A stretch of 64,000 nucleotides of DNA from Vibrio sp. HI00D65 (lineage in GTDB: Bacteria; Pseudomonadota; Gammaproteobacteria; Enterobacterales; Vibrionaceae), in assembly GCF_001635455.1 (NCBI RefSeq), contig NZ_LWEH01000214.1, forward strand, positions 1-64,000. The letters run 5' to 3'. The position numbers and the translations under genes were made by a program. Within the stretch, counting starts at the first letter, position 1; each line of letters begins with the position of its first letter. The notes beneath the pieces are model-generated. The model had not been told where the DNA came from. It worked only from the letters and a program-made list of their open reading frames with translations, and searched no databases. Positions 7,662 to 17,017 of this stretch are shown piece by piece.

Positions 7662-8339
7662 TTAACTAAGTGGTCTTAGGTAGGCTAGGAAACGTTTCTC
7701 TGCGTATTTGAAGATCGCAATGATGATAAACGTTAACGCCATGTAGAACAGACCTGCTGTTAGGAAAGATTCAAATGGAGCGTAGTAACGAGAGTTAACC
7801 AAACGCGCTGCACCTGTTAAATCCATGATGGTTACGATACCTGCTACCGCAGAGCCGTGAAGCATGAAGATAACTTCGTTACTGTAAGCTGGCAGTGCAC
7901 GACGTAAAGCACTCGGTAGAATGATACGACGGTAAGTCTTCGGTGTACTCATGCCGTATGCTTTTGCCGCTTCCACCTCACCTTTAGGTAAGCCGTTAAT
8001 TGCACCACGGATAATTTCAGCCGTGTAAGCAGAAGTATTCAGAATGAATGCCACCAACGCACAGAACCAAGCGTTTTCCCATAAGGTATCTTTCACAGGG
8101 AAGAACTGATCCATGCCGTAATAAATTAAGTAGAGCTGTACCAGTAAAGGTGTGCCACGAAAGAAATAGATAAACGACCACGCAGGTGCGTTAATCAACA
8201 TATTGTGGCTGTTGCGAGCGATAGCTAATGGTATGGCAACAAACAAGCCAATAATCAAAGCGACGCAAACCATCCAAGCCGTTGTCCATAGACCACCAAG
8301 GTAAATCGGTAGGCTTTCAATTATCAATGAAAAGTCCAT
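7662..8339 (-). CDS. hisM: Polar amino acid ABC transporter permease, HisM type
   Basis: A 225-residue inner-membrane permease with about five membrane segments. The EAA loop is clear (EVEAAKAYGMSTPKTYRRIILPSALRRALP, about residues 121-150), where the ATPase docks. With the HisQ-type partner two bases upstream it forms the channel for a basic amino acid (Arg, Lys, His or ornithine). Last gene of the leftward operon. HisM and ArtM are close relatives and cannot be told apart by eye; the HisP-like ATPase favours the former. Confidence 0.85.
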   Translation of the reverse strand: MDFSLIIESLPIYLGGLWTTAWMVCVALIIGLFVAIPLAIARNSHNMLINAPAWSFIYFFRGTPLLVQLYLIYYGMDQFFPVKDTLWENAWFCALVAFILNTSAYTAEIIRGAINGLPKGEVEAAKAYGMSTPKTYRRIILPSALRRALPAYSNEVIFMLHGSAVAGIVTIMDLTGAARLVNSRYYAPFESFLTAGLFYMALTFIIIAIFKYAEKRFLAYLRPLS

Positions 8340-8341
8340 AA

Positions 8342-9082
8342 CTACCTCGCGTGGATGCTGAATTTGCGTTCAACAAGTTTAAGTAAACCAGTCGATACAC
8401 TAGTGAAGAACAAGAAGATAAGTGCCACTGCCATGTAGAAAGTAAATGGCATCTTAGTTGAACCGGCAGCTAATGCGCTAACACGTACCATATCTTCTAG
8501 GCCGATAATGGAAACCAAAGCCGTGGTTTTAAGTAAAACTAACCAGTTGTTACCAAAACCAGGTAAAGCGTGACGAATCATTTGTGGTAGTAGAATACGA
8601 CGAAAAGCTAACACAGGGCTCATACCATAAGCCTTTGCTGCTTCCATTTCACCGCTATCGACAGCCATGATCGCACCACGGAACGTTTCTGCCATGTAGG
8701 CGCCAAAGATGAAGCCTATGGTTAAGACACCAGCAACAAAAGGGCTGACATCAATATAATCAGGTAAGTAAGAGGTCCACTCATGGTTAGGATCACTGGA
8801 CGTGAACCACTCATTGAGCCACTCATTGATGGAATACAAACTGTTGTTTAAAAGGATCTGCCCACCAAAGAAAATCAGCATCATCAACACGAGATCGGGA
8901 ATGCCTCGAATGACGGTTGTGTATAGAGTTGCAATAGCACGAGCCCAGCGATATGGCGCAAGCTTTGCCAAGGCTCCTAACATACCGAGCACCATAGCTA
9001 AAATGAGCGACAGCAAAGCAACTTCGATTGTAAGCAACGCCCCTTTCAGGATCGATACTTCATATCCTTGTAAATCAAACAT
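8342..9082 (-). CDS. hisQ: Polar amino acid ABC transporter permease, HisQ type
   Basis: A 246-residue inner-membrane permease that pairs with the downstream HisM-type protein. The EAA motif EMEAAKAYGMSPVLAFRRILLPQ lies in the second half. The start at MFDLQGYE (ATG at 9082) is chosen because the permease fold begins there; a frame open to 9247 would overlap the binding-protein gene. Its stop is two bases from the next start, so translation is probably coupled. A hairpin lies between this gene and the binding-protein gene. Confidence 0.85.
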   Translation of the reverse strand: MFDLQGYEVSILKGALLTIEVALLSLILAMVLGMLGALAKLAPYRWARAIATLYTTVIRGIPDLVLMMLIFFGGQILLNNSLYSINEWLNEWFTSSDPNHEWTSYLPDYIDVSPFVAGVLTIGFIFGAYMAETFRGAIMAVDSGEMEAAKAYGMSPVLAFRRILLPQMIRHALPGFGNNWLVLLKTTALVSIIGLEDMVRVSALAAGSTKMPFTFYMAVALIFLFFTSVSTGLLKLVERKFSIHAR

Positions 9083-9120
9083 AATGAATTCCAACAGAAC
9101 TGCGAAAAAGTTGGTAAGAC

Positions 9121-9142
9121 AGGGAGAGGATAGTCTCTCCCT
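9121..9142 (-). promoter_or_regulatory. Intercistronic hairpin between binding-protein and permease genes
   Basis: Seven-base perfect arms AGGGAGA (9121-9127) and TCTCCCT (9136-9142), 19 bases past the binding-protein stop, with no T-run on the leftward strand. Such structures usually protect the binding-protein message, giving more binding protein than permease. Confidence 0.5.
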
Positions 9143-9161
9143 TAAGAATTGACGCCAGAGA

Positions 9162-9932
9162 TTACTGACCGTATACGTCGTAGTTGAAGTATTTAGCCGC
9201 GATATCTTGGTAGATGCCTTTTTCACGTAGAGAAAGGATTGCCGCATCTAGCTTCTTAGTTAGGTCTTTGTCTTGTTTACGTAGAGCAATACCAAAACCT
9301 TCACCGAACCACTTAGGATCTGTTAGTGACGGACCAACAAACTCGTACGCTTCACCGCCCGCTTTATTCAGTACACCTTCTTCTAGAGCAGAAGCATCAC
9401 CTAGTACAGCGGCAACACGGCCGTTTGCTAGATCAAGGTAAGCTTCGTCGAAAGAACCGTAACGAACGATTTCAACCGTGTCACCGTAGTTGTCTGTTAG
9501 GTATTTATCGTGAGTTGTTGCACGTTGAACGGCAATTTTTTGACCGCTTAGATCATCGAAGTTAAGGCCTGCGCCTTTCTTAGCGATGAACTTGTTTGGG
9601 ATAAGTGCATATTTACCAGTGAAGTCGATTTTCTTCTTACGCTCTTCAGTGATAGACATTGCCGCGATGATCGCATCATATTTACGAGCAAGTAGAGAAG
9701 GAATGATACCATCCCAGTCTTGTGCAACGATCTTACATTGCACCTGCATTTCAGTACAAAGCGCGTTAGCCATGTCCACGTCGAAGCCTTTTAGTGAACC
9801 ATCTGCTTCTGTCCAGCTAAATGGAGGGTAAGCACCTTCAATACCAAAGCGTACTGTTTTCCATTCTTTCGCTTGAGCTACGCCTGTTGCCGCAGTTGCA
9901 GCAAGTGCCGCGACTAATAACCACTTTTTCAT
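9162..9932 (-). CDS. Periplasmic basic amino acid-binding protein, HisJ/ArgT family
   Basis: A 256-residue solute-binding protein. Residues 1-21 are a signal peptide (MKKWLLVAALAATAATGVAQA), then the family-3 binding fold begins with VRFGIEGAYPPFSW and GFDVDMANALC. The C-terminal KYFNYDVYG resembles HisJ/ArgT endings. It captures a polar, probably basic, amino acid in the periplasm and delivers it to the permease pair. AGGAG precedes the ATG. It lies second in the operon behind the ATPase gene, 160 bases away, so it may have its own promoter. Confidence 0.88.
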   Translation of the reverse strand: MKKWLLVAALAATAATGVAQAKEWKTVRFGIEGAYPPFSWTEADGSLKGFDVDMANALCTEMQVQCKIVAQDWDGIIPSLLARKYDAIIAAMSITEERKKKIDFTGKYALIPNKFIAKKGAGLNFDDLSGQKIAVQRATTHDKYLTDNYGDTVEIVRYGSFDEAYLDLANGRVAAVLGDASALEEGVLNKAGGEAYEFVGPSLTDPKWFGEGFGIALRKQDKDLTKKLDAAILSLREKGIYQDIAAKYFNYDVYGQ

Positions 9933-10092
9933 ATCCCTACTCCTGTGATTTAGGTTTTTATGTTTTGCTAGTTTTAATATTGTTTTGCTTATTTAAATGT
10001 GTTGCTGTGTTTCATTGTTTATATTACTGCCATTGACATTAGTAGTAATGTTTCAATTCTGTTCTATTACGCCATTCACTTGCCAAGACCAA

Positions 10093-10863
10093 TTAATAGA
10101 TCGAGGAGATAAATTGTTGTAATCGCTCAGACTCTGGGTTCGTGAACAGTTTAGCTGGATCGCCCTGTTCTTCCACTAGGCCTTGATGTAAGAACATCAC
10201 ATGGTTTGATACGTCACGAGCAAAAGCCATTTCATGTGTTACCACAAGCATGGTTCTTCCTTCTTCTGCTAGATCACGCATTACCCCAAGCACTTCCCCA
10301 ACTAATTCAGGGTCAAGTGCAGATGTTGGTTCATCAAACAGCATTACTTCAGGATCAACCGCTAACGCTCTTGCAATCGCAGCACGTTGTTGTTGTCCAC
10401 CAGATAAGTGACCCGGATAGTAATCTTTACGCTCATACAGGCCTACTTTCTTAAGTAGTAGCTCTGCATTTTCAATAGCTTGTGCTTTAGGTACACCTAA
10501 AACATGAACAGGTGCTTCAATGACATTTTCGAGAACGGTCAGATGAGACCAAAGGTTGAACCCCTGAAAAACCATCGCCAAACGAGAACGGATTCGTTGA
10601 ACTTGTTTTTCATTAGCAGGGACAGATACACCCTGGCGGTTATTTTTCATCTGAATTAATTCACCATTAACCCAAATCTCGCCTGCAGTAGGTGTCTCTA
10701 GAAGGTTGATACATCTAAGGAAAGTACTTTTACCCGAACCTGAAGATCCGATAATCGATACCACATCGCCTTTATGCGCAGAAAGTGAAATTCCCTTTAA
10801 AACTTCATTTTGACCAAACGTTTTGTGTAAATCCTTTATGTCCAGCGCCGGTACATCTTTCAT
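10093..10863 (-). CDS. hisP: Amino acid ABC transporter ATP-binding protein, HisP type
   Basis: A 256-residue ATPase that powers the HisQM-type permease from the cytoplasmic face. Walker A GSSGSGKST, signature LSGGQQQ, Walker B VMLFDEPTSALDP and switch His in VVTHEMAFA are all present. The sequence tracks E. coli HisP closely, including FQGFNLWSHLTVLENV. The start MKDVPALD at 10863 is preferred over more upstream in-frame starts because GGGAG lies 9 bases before it. First gene of the leftward operon; genes follow in the order ATPase, binding protein, two permeases. Confidence 0.9.
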   Translation of the reverse strand: MKDVPALDIKDLHKTFGQNEVLKGISLSAHKGDVVSIIGSSGSGKSTFLRCINLLETPTAGEIWVNGELIQMKNNRQGVSVPANEKQVQRIRSRLAMVFQGFNLWSHLTVLENVIEAPVHVLGVPKAQAIENAELLLKKVGLYERKDYYPGHLSGGQQQRAAIARALAVDPEVMLFDEPTSALDPELVGEVLGVMRDLAEEGRTMLVVTHEMAFARDVSNHVMFLHQGLVEEQGDPAKLFTNPESERLQQFISSIY

Positions 10864-11438
10864 GCGCTTTCTCTCCCAAGTTTGTGAAAATGCAAGGTAC
10901 TCCGACCTTTTCATGCGATACAAACTAGCACCACACCGATTAACATGCAACAAATTATTAACCTAATAACATGGAATAAATAGCACTTAAATCTGACTTA
11001 TTATGCAAAAAGCAGCGTTTTAACCTCAGCTTTATGAATGAATTCTATCAATAAGCTATAAATCCGACGCTTACATTGTTTAAATAAAGTTAACCAAAAT
11101 GAGATTCTCGTAGCCCAATGTCTCACAAGAAAAACAAGTTTGGTGAACAAAGAGGTGTCGTTGAAAGCGAAACCATAAATGCGGATTCGGCAAGCGGCAC
11201 ACTCTATGAGCCACAATTATTTTAACGCTCCCGTATTGTAAACAGTTGACCCAGGTATGGTTGAAGGTAGGTAAAAATGAAATGACTCAATAATAATCAG
11301 TCAATCAGAGCACTCCGCCGTTAGCTATGCTTTGTAAAAGGAGGAAACGCCAATTTATGAAAAAAAATTACACTATTTATCAACATTACGTTAATAGAAC
11401 GCTGCATTTTGTAGCTTTCTTTCACATTCACTCATAAA
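10864..11438. other. Intergenic region between the ABC operon and the pfl locus
   Basis: Divergent control region. It must carry the leftward hisP promoter. No gene is supported: a leftward 71-codon frame (11001-11216) starts with TTG and has no ribosome binding site. A rightward frame of 36 codons (11327-11437), or 26 codons from 11357 after an AGGAGG, was noted but not called. The FNR site begins just after it. Confidence 0.5.
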
Positions 11439-11487
11439 GTGATCAAGATCAATCACCCTAAAGGGTAAGCTTGTTAGACTCCTCAAC
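11439..11487 (+). promoter_or_regulatory. FNR-type site with extended -10 ahead of the pfl locus
   Basis: GTGATCAAGATCAA (11439-11452) matches the FNR consensus TTGAT-N4-ATCAA at 9 of 10 defined bases. TGTTAGACT (11472-11480) is an extended -10 hexamer. If transcription starts near 11487, the box centre is at about -41.5, the class II FNR activator position. This predicts anaerobic induction of the DUF3360 gene and possibly pflB. Confidence 0.7.
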
Positions 11488-11653
11488 ACACAATAAGGCA
11501 TCAAAAATGCCATACATTTCTTTTAACTTAGATGCATAAAGCACATCAACACCGTGCAACAAAATGTTAATGAGTTTTAACTAATAAATAACATAATTAC
11601 GCGAAATTATAGAATTCAATTTTGAATTACTTACATAAAAATATGAGGAATCT

Positions 11654-13195
11654 ATGTCAGACGTTGTCAATAATGCGAACTCTGAAGTAGAAGAGAAAAG
11701 CTATAAAGAGCTACACCGCTCTGCTTCTGAATTTGAGAACCGCTCAGATTATCTAGATCACGAACTTCAAATCATGAAGCCTCGTCGCTTTGGCCTAAAC
11801 CTTCCAGGCCGTGATTTCCGCTTTGAACTCGAAGACCTTGTTCCTGCACTGGCTGGTACCATTGGTATCATCGCGATGTACTCTGCAGTAATGATGTCTT
11901 GGGCCGAAGGTCTAACTCAAGCTTGGGATCACGTAAACCTTGGTAAAGAGTTTGCTATCGAAGTTGCTCGTGTAGAAATGCTTATCCCTGCACTGCTATT
12001 CTGTATTCTTGCTTCTGGTTTCTTCAACCCTAAAGCAAACCTCGCCGGTAACCACGGCCCAATGATTCCTCTTATCGGTACCATCGCTCTCGCTGGTGCT
12101 CACCCTCTTGCATTGGCAATCCTTATCGGTGTCTTCGGCCTTATCCTAAGCTTCCTTAAAGGTGGGTCTAAGCTCGTCAACCTGACTTCTGAAGGTACTG
12201 CGGGTGGTTTGCTCATCTTCTTGGGTCTAACCGGTACAATGAGCCAAATCAACTCAATTCAAGCTTGGGCGGTTGGTCTTCAGTCTGACACTGTTGCCGC
12301 TGGTAGCATGGGTTACATTGGTTTGATTGTTCTTGCCGTTACCATCGGCTTATACGCATTCCTTGCTAAAGTGAACAAGCGTTGGTTAGCAATCCCTGTT
12401 TGTGCTTTCACTGGTCTAGCTATTGCTTTAGTACTTGGTGCTGGTTTCGATATCAAATTCGTAACTGAAACAGGTATTCCAAACCTAAACCCAATCTACT
12501 GGTGGGGTTCTACTGAAGAAGGTTGGATGCTTGGTTTACCAAACGTTGAGCACTTCATCGCTTCTCTACCATTTGCAATCCTAGCGGTAGCAATGTGGTC
12601 ACCAGACTTCCTAGGTCACCGTATCTTCCAAGAACTGAACTACCCTAAAAAGTCTGAAAAAGTTCTGATGGATGTTGATGACACAATGACTATGTGTTCA
12701 GTTCGTCAAATAGTAGGTACAGCAGTTGGTGGTGGTAACATCACTTCATCTTGGGGTACTTACATGATCCCAGCGGCTATCGCGAAACGTCCAATCCCTG
12801 GCGGTGCAATCTTGCTTGGCTCTCTATGTGTTATTGTTGCGATTCTTGGCTTCCCAATGGACGTAGCAGTATGGCCACCAGTTATGCGTGTTGCGCTACT
12901 TGTAGGTGTATCTCTACCTCTACTTGAAGCGGGTATGCAGATGGTTAAAGATTCAAAAGATTCTCAAGCAGCTGGTATCTGTATCTTCGGTTCAGCGGTC
13001 GTTAATCCTGTACTAGCATGGGCACTGACGATGCTTCTAGATAACAACGGCCTAATTGGTGATAAAGAGCGCGCTAAGCGTCTATCATTTGTAGACAAGA
13101 TTGTTATCCCAGTTGGTGTTTTGGTTATCTGTCTAGTAGCAATGCTTGCAGTTGGTATGCTAGAAAACAAATATGGTCTAAAAGCTTGGCTATAA
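11654..13195 (+). CDS. DUF3360 family multi-pass membrane protein (putative transporter)
   Basis: A 513-residue inner-membrane protein with a ~55-residue charged cytoplasmic N-terminus and roughly 12 hydrophobic segments. It matches the vibrio DUF3360 family by recall (for example NLAGNHGPMIPLIGTIAL and VGGGNITSSWGTYMIPAAIA). No function is established that I know of; the layout suggests an anion or carboxylate permease. It occupies the position of focA upstream of pflB and sits behind an FNR-type promoter, so export or import of formate or a related acid is a reasonable guess. It shares no likeness with FocA, which is about 285 residues. AGGAA lies 5-9 bases before the ATG. A terminator follows. 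Confidence 0.8.
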   Translation: MSDVVNNANSEVEEKSYKELHRSASEFENRSDYLDHELQIMKPRRFGLNLPGRDFRFELEDLVPALAGTIGIIAMYSAVMMSWAEGLTQAWDHVNLGKEFAIEVARVEMLIPALLFCILASGFFNPKANLAGNHGPMIPLIGTIALAGAHPLALAILIGVFGLILSFLKGGSKLVNLTSEGTAGGLLIFLGLTGTMSQINSIQAWAVGLQSDTVAAGSMGYIGLIVLAVTIGLYAFLAKVNKRWLAIPVCAFTGLAIALVLGAGFDIKFVTETGIPNLNPIYWWGSTEEGWMLGLPNVEHFIASLPFAILAVAMWSPDFLGHRIFQELNYPKKSEKVLMDVDDTMTMCSVRQIVGTAVGGGNITSSWGTYMIPAAIAKRPIPGGAILLGSLCVIVAILGFPMDVAVWPPVMRVALLVGVSLPLLEAGMQMVKDSKDSQAAGICIFGSAVVNPVLAWALTMLLDNNGLIGDKERAKRLSFVDKIVIPVGVLVICLVAMLAVGMLENKYGLKAWL

Positions 13196-13235
13196 TCTCC
13201 TTTACTACACAAAAGAAGTAACCGGATTAAAAAAA

Positions 13236-13272
13236 AGTTTGGGTGGCAACCCCTGTCACTCAAATTTTTTCA
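13236..13272 (+). terminator. Terminator after the DUF3360 gene
   Basis: AGTTTGGGTG (13236-13245) pairs with CACTCAAATT (13257-13266) using two G-U pairs, and is followed by a T-rich tract. It probably only partly separates the permease gene from pflB. Confidence 0.6.
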
Positions 13273-13369
13273 ACTTTTTTTAGTATTTATTGATTTAGTT
13301 TAAGGTTTGCAGAAATTTTTTAGCTTAGTCTTGATCACATAGAGTAAAGACAACATATAAAAAGTAGTG

Positions 13370-13414
13370 ACAATATATATAACCATATGAAGCACATATG
13401 CTCATATATATTGT
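13370..13414 (+). promoter_or_regulatory. 45-bp nested palindrome in the pflB leader
   Basis: Outer arms ACAATATATAT (13370-13380) and ATATATATTGT (13404-13414) are perfect. Inner CATATG boxes (13384-13389 and 13395-13400) also pair, leaving a 5-nt loop. It lies about 90 bases before the pflB start. It could be a dimeric-regulator operator or an mRNA stem controlling pflB. The 307-bp gap also holds a weak FNR-like sequence at 13290-13303 (8 of 10). Confidence 0.5.
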
Positions 13415-13502
13415 TGTTAATAAGAGTGTACTACCCTTACGAGGGGCGCTGGATCAACAGTGTTAATGTACGTGTTTTTTCTACTAAAAAGGTAGGTATG
13501 TC

Positions 13503-15779
13503 ATGGCAGAGCAATTTGCTAAAGCTTGGGAAGATTTTGCTGCAGGTGAGTGGCAAAGCGAAGTAAACGTTCGTGATTTCATTCAAAAGAACTACACGCC
13601 GTATGAAGGCGACGAGTCTTTCCTAGTTTCTGAAGGTACTGAGGCTACTAACAAGCTTTGGGCTTCGGTAATGGAAGGTATCAAACAGGAAAACGCAACT
13701 AAAGCACCTGTAGATTTCGATACTTCTGTTATCTCTACCATCACTTCTCATGATGCGGGTTACATCGAAAAAGATCTAGAAACTATCGTTGGTCTTCAAA
13801 CAGAGAAACCACTTAAGCGTGCGATCATCCCTAACGGTGGTATTCGTATGGTTGAGGGTTCTTGTAAAGCATACGGTGAAACTCTGGATCCAGCTGTTTC
13901 TAAAATCTACTCTGAATACCGTAAAACACACAACGCGGGTGTTTTCGATATCTACACGCCTGACATCCTAAAATGTCGTAAGTCTGGAGTTCTAACTGGT
14001 CTTCCAGATGCTTACGGCCGTGGTCGTATCATTGGTGACTACCGTCGTGTAGCTCTATACGGTATCGACTTCCTAATGAAAGACAAGCAAGCTCAGTTTG
14101 CTTCCCTTCAAGAGCAATTCGAAAACGGCGAAAATCTAGCAGAAACAATGCAACTTCGCGAAGAGATCTCTGAGCAACACCGTGCTCTAGGTCAAATCAA
14201 AGAGATGGCTGCTAAGTACGGCTTCGATATCTCTGAGCCAGCTCAAACTGCTCAAGAAGCTATCCAATGGACTTACTTCGCTTACCTAGCGGCTGTTAAG
14301 TCTCAAAACGGTGCTGCAATGTCTCTAGGTCGTACTTCGACTTTCTTAGACATCTACATCGAGCGTGATATCGCTGCTGGCAAGATCACTGAAGTTGAAG
14401 CTCAAGAAATGATCGACCACTTCGTAATGAAGCTACGTATGGTTCGTTTCCTACGCACCCCTGAGTACGATGAGCTATTCTCTGGCGACCCAATCTGGGC
14501 AACAGAGTCTATGGGTGGTATGGGTATCGACGGTCGTACGCTAGTAACGCGTTCTAACTTCCGTTTCCTAAACTCTCTATACACTATGGGTCCTTCTCCA
14601 GAGCCAAACATCACTGTTCTTTGGTCTGAGCAACTACCTGACGGCTTCAAGCGTTTCTGTGCGAAGGTATCTATCGATACTTCTTCTATCCAGTACGAAA
14701 ATGATGACCTAATGCGTCCTGACCTAGAGTCTGATGATTACGCTATCGCTTGTTGTGTATCTCCAATGATCGTTGGTAAGCAAATGCAGTTCTTCGGTGC
14801 TCGTGCTAACCTTGCGAAAACAATGCTTTACGCAATTAACGGCGGTGTAGATGAGAAACTAAAACTTCAAGTAGGTCCCGTTTCTGACAAGATCACTGAC
14901 GAAGTTCTTAACTACGATGACGTAATGGCTCGTCTAAACACATTCATGGACTGGCTAGCTAAGCAATACGTGACTGCACTAAACAGCATTCACTACATGC
15001 ACGACAAGTACAGCTACGAAGCGTCTCTAATGGCTCTTCATGACCGTGACGTTCGTCGTACTATGGCTTGTGGTATCGCTGGTCTATCTGTTGCAGCTGA
15101 CTCACTATCTGCAATTAAGTTCGCGACTGTTAAACCAATCCGTGACGAAGATGGCATCGCAACTGACTTCGAAATCGAAGGCGATTACCCTAAATACGGT
15201 AACAACGACGCTCGTGTAGATGATATCGCTTGTGAACTAGTTTCTACGTTCATGAACAAGATCCGTAAGCTTAAGACTTACCGTAACTCTATCCCTACAC
15301 AGTCAGTTCTTACTATTACATCTAACGTTGTATACGGTAAGAAAACAGGTAACACTCCAGACGGTCGTCGTGCTGGTGCTCCTTTCGCTCCTGGTGCTAA
15401 CCCAATGCACGGTCGTGATGAGAAAGGTGCTGTAGCGTCACTAACGTCTGTAGGTAAACTACCGTTTGCTGATGCACAAGATGGTATCTCGTACACGTTC
15501 TCTATCGTACCTAACGCTCTTGGTAAAGATGCTGAAGGTCAAAAAGCGAACCTTGCAGGCCTAATGGATGGTTACTTCCACCACGAAGCCGGCATTGAAG
15601 GTGGTCAGCACCTTAACGTGAACGTTCTTAACCGCGACACTCTAGAAGACGCAGTTAAGCACCCTGAGAAATACCCTCAGCTTACAATCCGTGTATCTGG
15701 TTACGCTGTTCGCTTTAACTCTCTAACTGCAGAGCAACAAGCTGACGTAATCGCACGTACATTTACTGAATCTCTATAA
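13503..15779 (+). CDS. pflB: Formate C-acetyltransferase (pyruvate formate-lyase)
   Basis: Glycyl-radical enzyme that converts pyruvate and CoA to acetyl-CoA and formate during anaerobic growth. At 758 residues it is full length. The catalytic Cys pair is at residues 417-418 (AIACCVSPM) and the radical glycine is Gly733 in [18 protein letters not shown] lies before the ATG. Codon use is strongly biased to highly expressed codons. The activase gene pflA is 3.4 kb downstream rather than adjacent. Regulation is probably by FNR from the upstream promoter and by the palindromic leader. Confidence 0.98.
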   Translation: MAEQFAKAWEDFAAGEWQSEVNVRDFIQKNYTPYEGDESFLVSEGTEATNKLWASVMEGIKQENATKAPVDFDTSVISTITSHDAGYIEKDLETIVGLQTEKPLKRAIIPNGGIRMVEGSCKAYGETLDPAVSKIYSEYRKTHNAGVFDIYTPDILKCRKSGVLTGLPDAYGRGRIIGDYRRVALYGIDFLMKDKQAQFASLQEQFENGENLAETMQLREEISEQHRALGQIKEMAAKYGFDISEPAQTAQEAIQWTYFAYLAAVKSQNGAAMSLGRTSTFLDIYIERDIAAGKITEVEAQEMIDHFVMKLRMVRFLRTPEYDELFSGDPIWATESMGGMGIDGRTLVTRSNFRFLNSLYTMGPSPEPNITVLWSEQLPDGFKRFCAKVSIDTSSIQYENDDLMRPDLESDDYAIACCVSPMIVGKQMQFFGARANLAKTMLYAINGGVDEKLKLQVGPVSDKITDEVLNYDDVMARLNTFMDWLAKQYVTALNSIHYMHDKYSYEASLMALHDRDVRRTMACGIAGLSVAADSLSAIKFATVKPIRDEDGIATDFEIEGDYPKYGNNDARVDDIACELVSTFMNKIRKLKTYRNSIPTQSVLTITSNVVYGKKTGNTPDGRRAGAPFAPGANPMHGRDEKGAVASLTSVGKLPFADAQDGISYTFSIVPNALGKDAEGQKANLAGLMDGYFHHEAGIEGGQHLNVNVLNRDTLEDAVKHPEKYPQLTIRVSGYAVRFNSLTAEQQADVIARTFTESL

Positions 15780-15810
15780 GCTCATGCACGATAGACAGTA
15801 AATAATAATT

Positions 15811-15837
15811 AGCCTCGCCAATGTGCGGGGCTTTTTT
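15811..15837 (+). terminator. Terminator after pflB
   Basis: AGCCTCGC (15811-15818) pairs with GCGGGGCT (15825-15832), one G-U pair, followed by a T-run. Confidence 0.9.
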
Positions 15838-15978
15838 ATATTCGTTCCCAATCCCAACAACATCCTCCATCTCCCTTAATGTTAGATTGAGCAAAAAGGC
15901 GCTTTCTATTCACTTTTTTCCACAAACTCAAGCAAAGTACGGTAATATCGCGGTTCATAATTTAAGAGTAACTGCTCC

Positions 15979-16980
15979 ATGAAATACCTTCGTTGTTTAC
16001 CCCTAGTCCTTCTCTCTTTTTCATCTTTGGCGTCTGAACGCTCTACGGTCACTTTCGCACTAGACAATGATGGAGTTTTTGGCGTTGACCAAGACTATAC
16101 CAACGGACTGTTTCTGGGTTACACATCATCAAGCATTACGCCATACGGTTGGGTAAAACCCTTAAGTCTTTCATACTGGGGCGCAAGCTCTTTAGATAAA
16201 TGGGAAATCACCCTTGGCCACAAAATGTACACCCCTTCTGATATCGAATTAGAAACGCCATCAGCGAATGACCGCCCATACGCAGGTTACTTGCATTCAG
16301 AATTCAACTACATCAGTTTGAGCCCACAACAAGCTCAGCGTTTTAACATCACTTTTGGTACCACCGGCGAACGAGCGCTTTCTGAAGATGCTCAAAAACT
16401 GGTTCACTCAATCACTAAATCAGATGAGCCTCTGGGTTGGGAGTACCAAGTTGATGATGAGTGGACAGGCAGCGTTGGTTACCTAAGCCATTTCAATCTC
16501 ATGCGTAATCAAGCGTTGGCGAATACTGATTTCGAGATTTCTAACGTTTCAGAAATTAACGTGGGTAACTTTAGAAGTGATATTTCAACAGGCTTTATGT
16601 TCCGTTGGGGTACTGACCTAGGTGGTAACTTTGGTGCGGCTAATATCACGAGCGAAAATCCATTTAGACCAGGTATGATAGGCGCATCGAACAGCGGTTG
16701 GTTTACTTATGCAGGCCTAGAAGGCCGCTACCGTTTCAATGACTTAACCATTGAAGGGGATCGCTATGGTGTTGATGAATACGCAAATAAAAATAATGAA
16801 TATCCAGCTATATACGATGTGACTCTAGAGAACGTTCAAGCGACAGCTGTCATGGGTGTGGCTTGGTACAACCAATACGTTGGTGCCTCATTCGCGCTAA
16901 CCGCAAAAACTCCGGATTACAAAGAAGCGACCAGCGATATTTATAGTACAGGGGGCATATCCCTGTTTGCTTTTTTCTAA
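15979..16980 (+). CDS. lpxR: LpxR-family outer membrane lipid A deacylase
   Basis: A 333-residue outer-membrane beta-barrel with a signal peptide ending near residue 18 (LASE). It has the LpxR/DUF2219 hallmarks: N-terminal Asn-Asp in ALDNDGVF, YTNGL, the DRPYAG motif (about residue 97) and a His in KLVHSITKSDEPLGW, matching the catalytic His region. The family removes the 3'-acyloxyacyl group of lipid A at the cell surface, needing Ca2+. It ends in Phe as outer-membrane barrels do. It lies between pflB and a chemoreceptor gene; the reason for that position is not clear. Activity is inferred from the motifs. Confidence 0.85.
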   Translation: MKYLRCLPLVLLSFSSLASERSTVTFALDNDGVFGVDQDYTNGLFLGYTSSSITPYGWVKPLSLSYWGASSLDKWEITLGHKMYTPSDIELETPSANDRPYAGYLHSEFNYISLSPQQAQRFNITFGTTGERALSEDAQKLVHSITKSDEPLGWEYQVDDEWTGSVGYLSHFNLMRNQALANTDFEISNVSEINVGNFRSDISTGFMFRWGTDLGGNFGAANITSENPFRPGMIGASNSGWFTYAGLEGRYRFNDLTIEGDRYGVDEYANKNNEYPAIYDVTLENVQATAVMGVAWYNQYVGASFALTAKTPDYKEATSDIYSTGGISLFAFF

Positions 16981-17017
16981 ATAGAAAGCTCAAACGAATT
17001 CCTATTGTTTTTTATCA

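Noticed and set aside
9083..9247. Longer start for the HisQ-type permease
   Set aside because: Extra 55 residues overlap the binding-protein gene and do not belong to the permease fold; ATG at 9082 fits the family.
11001..11216. 71-codon leftward frame upstream of hisP
   Set aside because: TTG start, no Shine-Dalgarno and no family resemblance.
11327..11437. Short rightward frame (36 codons, or 26 from 11357 after AGGAGG) ending just before the FNR box
   Set aside because: Spacing from AGGAGG to the inner ATG is 12 bases, longer than usual, and the predicted promoter of the pfl locus lies downstream of it. Could be revisited if conserved.
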